A stretch of 64,000 nt of DNA from Ectothiorhodospira mobilis. Lineage in GTDB: Bacteria > Pseudomonadota > Gammaproteobacteria > Ectothiorhodospirales > Ectothiorhodospiraceae. The translations under genes and the position numbers were made by a program. Of the stretch, positions 63,828 to 64,000 are shown piece after piece. The stretch is taken from the NCBI RefSeq assembly GCF_900114895.1, contig NZ_FOUO01000001.1:1-64000 (forward strand). The letters run 5' to 3'. The first letter of the stretch is position 1; each line of letters starts with the position of its first letter. Below the pieces are notes generated by a model, which searched no databases, was not told the DNA's origin, and saw only the letters and a list, made by a program, of their open reading frames with translations.

Positions 63828-64000
63828 TCAGCCGGCCATGAGGCGGTCGTAGACCGCCAGGTAGCCCTGCACCATGGCCTCCAGGCTCAGGGCCTGCTCG
63901 GTGTGCGCCCGGGCCGCCGCCCCCAGGGCCCGGGCCGCCGCCGGATCCCCCAGGCAGCGCTCCAGGGCCACCATGAGGGCCTCGGCATCCCCGGGGGGGA
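63828..64000 (-). CDS. Partial glycosyltransferase (C-terminal end)
   Basis: Cut by the window edge: only the last 57 residues or so are seen, ending QGYLAVYDRLMAG. The visible part (GDAEALMVALERCLGDPAAA, helical, alanine rich) is the C-terminal helix of a GT-B glycosyltransferase; exosortase A loci often have one here. It is on the same strand as the amidotransferase, 45 bases upstream. Confidence 0.6.
   Translation of the reverse strand, partial: PPGDAEALMVALERCLGDPAAARALGAAARAHTEQALSLEAMVQGYLAVYDRLMAG

Noticed and set aside
1-64000. CRISPR arrays, insertion sequences, prophage genes or tRNA genes
   Set aside because: No regularly spaced direct repeats, transposase motifs, phage structural genes or T-loop signatures were recognised; intergenic space is small.

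Overview
This 64 kb, GC-rich window looks like the chromosome of a purple sulfur gammaproteobacterium, most plausibly from the Ectothiorhodospiraceae or a relative in the Chromatiales. The diagnostic genes are a light-harvesting antenna alpha/beta pair near 24.3-24.7 kb whose promoter carries a PpsR/CrtJ-type site. The housekeeping genes (tyrS, anmK, erpA, argC, rppH-ptsP, thiD-thiE, hemL, ubiX) read as gammaproteobacterial.

Region 1 (0-16 kb) is core metabolism. A minus-strand promoter at the left edge closely resembles an rRNA operon P1 promoter and points off the window. It is followed by tyrS, anmK, a Sel1-repeat protein, erpA, argC, a membrane cytochrome c with a TlpA-like thiol oxidoreductase, ptsP-rppH, a HAD phosphatase, rubredoxin, thiD-thiE, hemL, a TSUP permease, a thioredoxin, a LON-domain protein and ubiX.

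Region 2 (16-24 kb) is a c-di-GMP signalling block. A heme-binding-type diguanylate cyclase is followed by two paralogous NIT-GGDEF-EAL proteins with degenerate GGDEF motifs, all on the minus strand. A methyltransferase and a CopZ-like metal chaperone come next.

Region 3 (24-28.4 kb) holds the antenna genes in alpha-beta order with a strong terminator. Beyond it is a minus-strand cassette of a nucleotidyltransferase, an HprK-related kinase, a PqqD-like protein and a Tat-like secreted protein with an SPGYW motif.

Region 4 (28.4-57 kb and 61.9-64 kb) is a large exopolysaccharide locus of the exosortase A (XrtA) type. It holds glycosyltransferases, three sulfotransferase-like genes in an AT-richer island, an ATP-grasp protein, an ABC exporter, an O-antigen-ligase-like protein, the two XrtA-associated hydrolases, an acyl carrier protein, a PaaK-like adenylating enzyme, a polysaccharide deacetylase, a beta-helix protein, a possible polysaccharide lyase and three asparagine-synthase homologues. 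The XrtA-type amidotransferase and the tail of a glycosyltransferase lie at the right edge, so the exosortase gene is expected just beyond it. A SNF2 helicase and a DAHP synthase (57-62 kb) interrupt the locus.

Family names are from recognition of motifs and remembered family sequences; no database search was run. No tRNA, CRISPR array, insertion sequence or prophage was seen.
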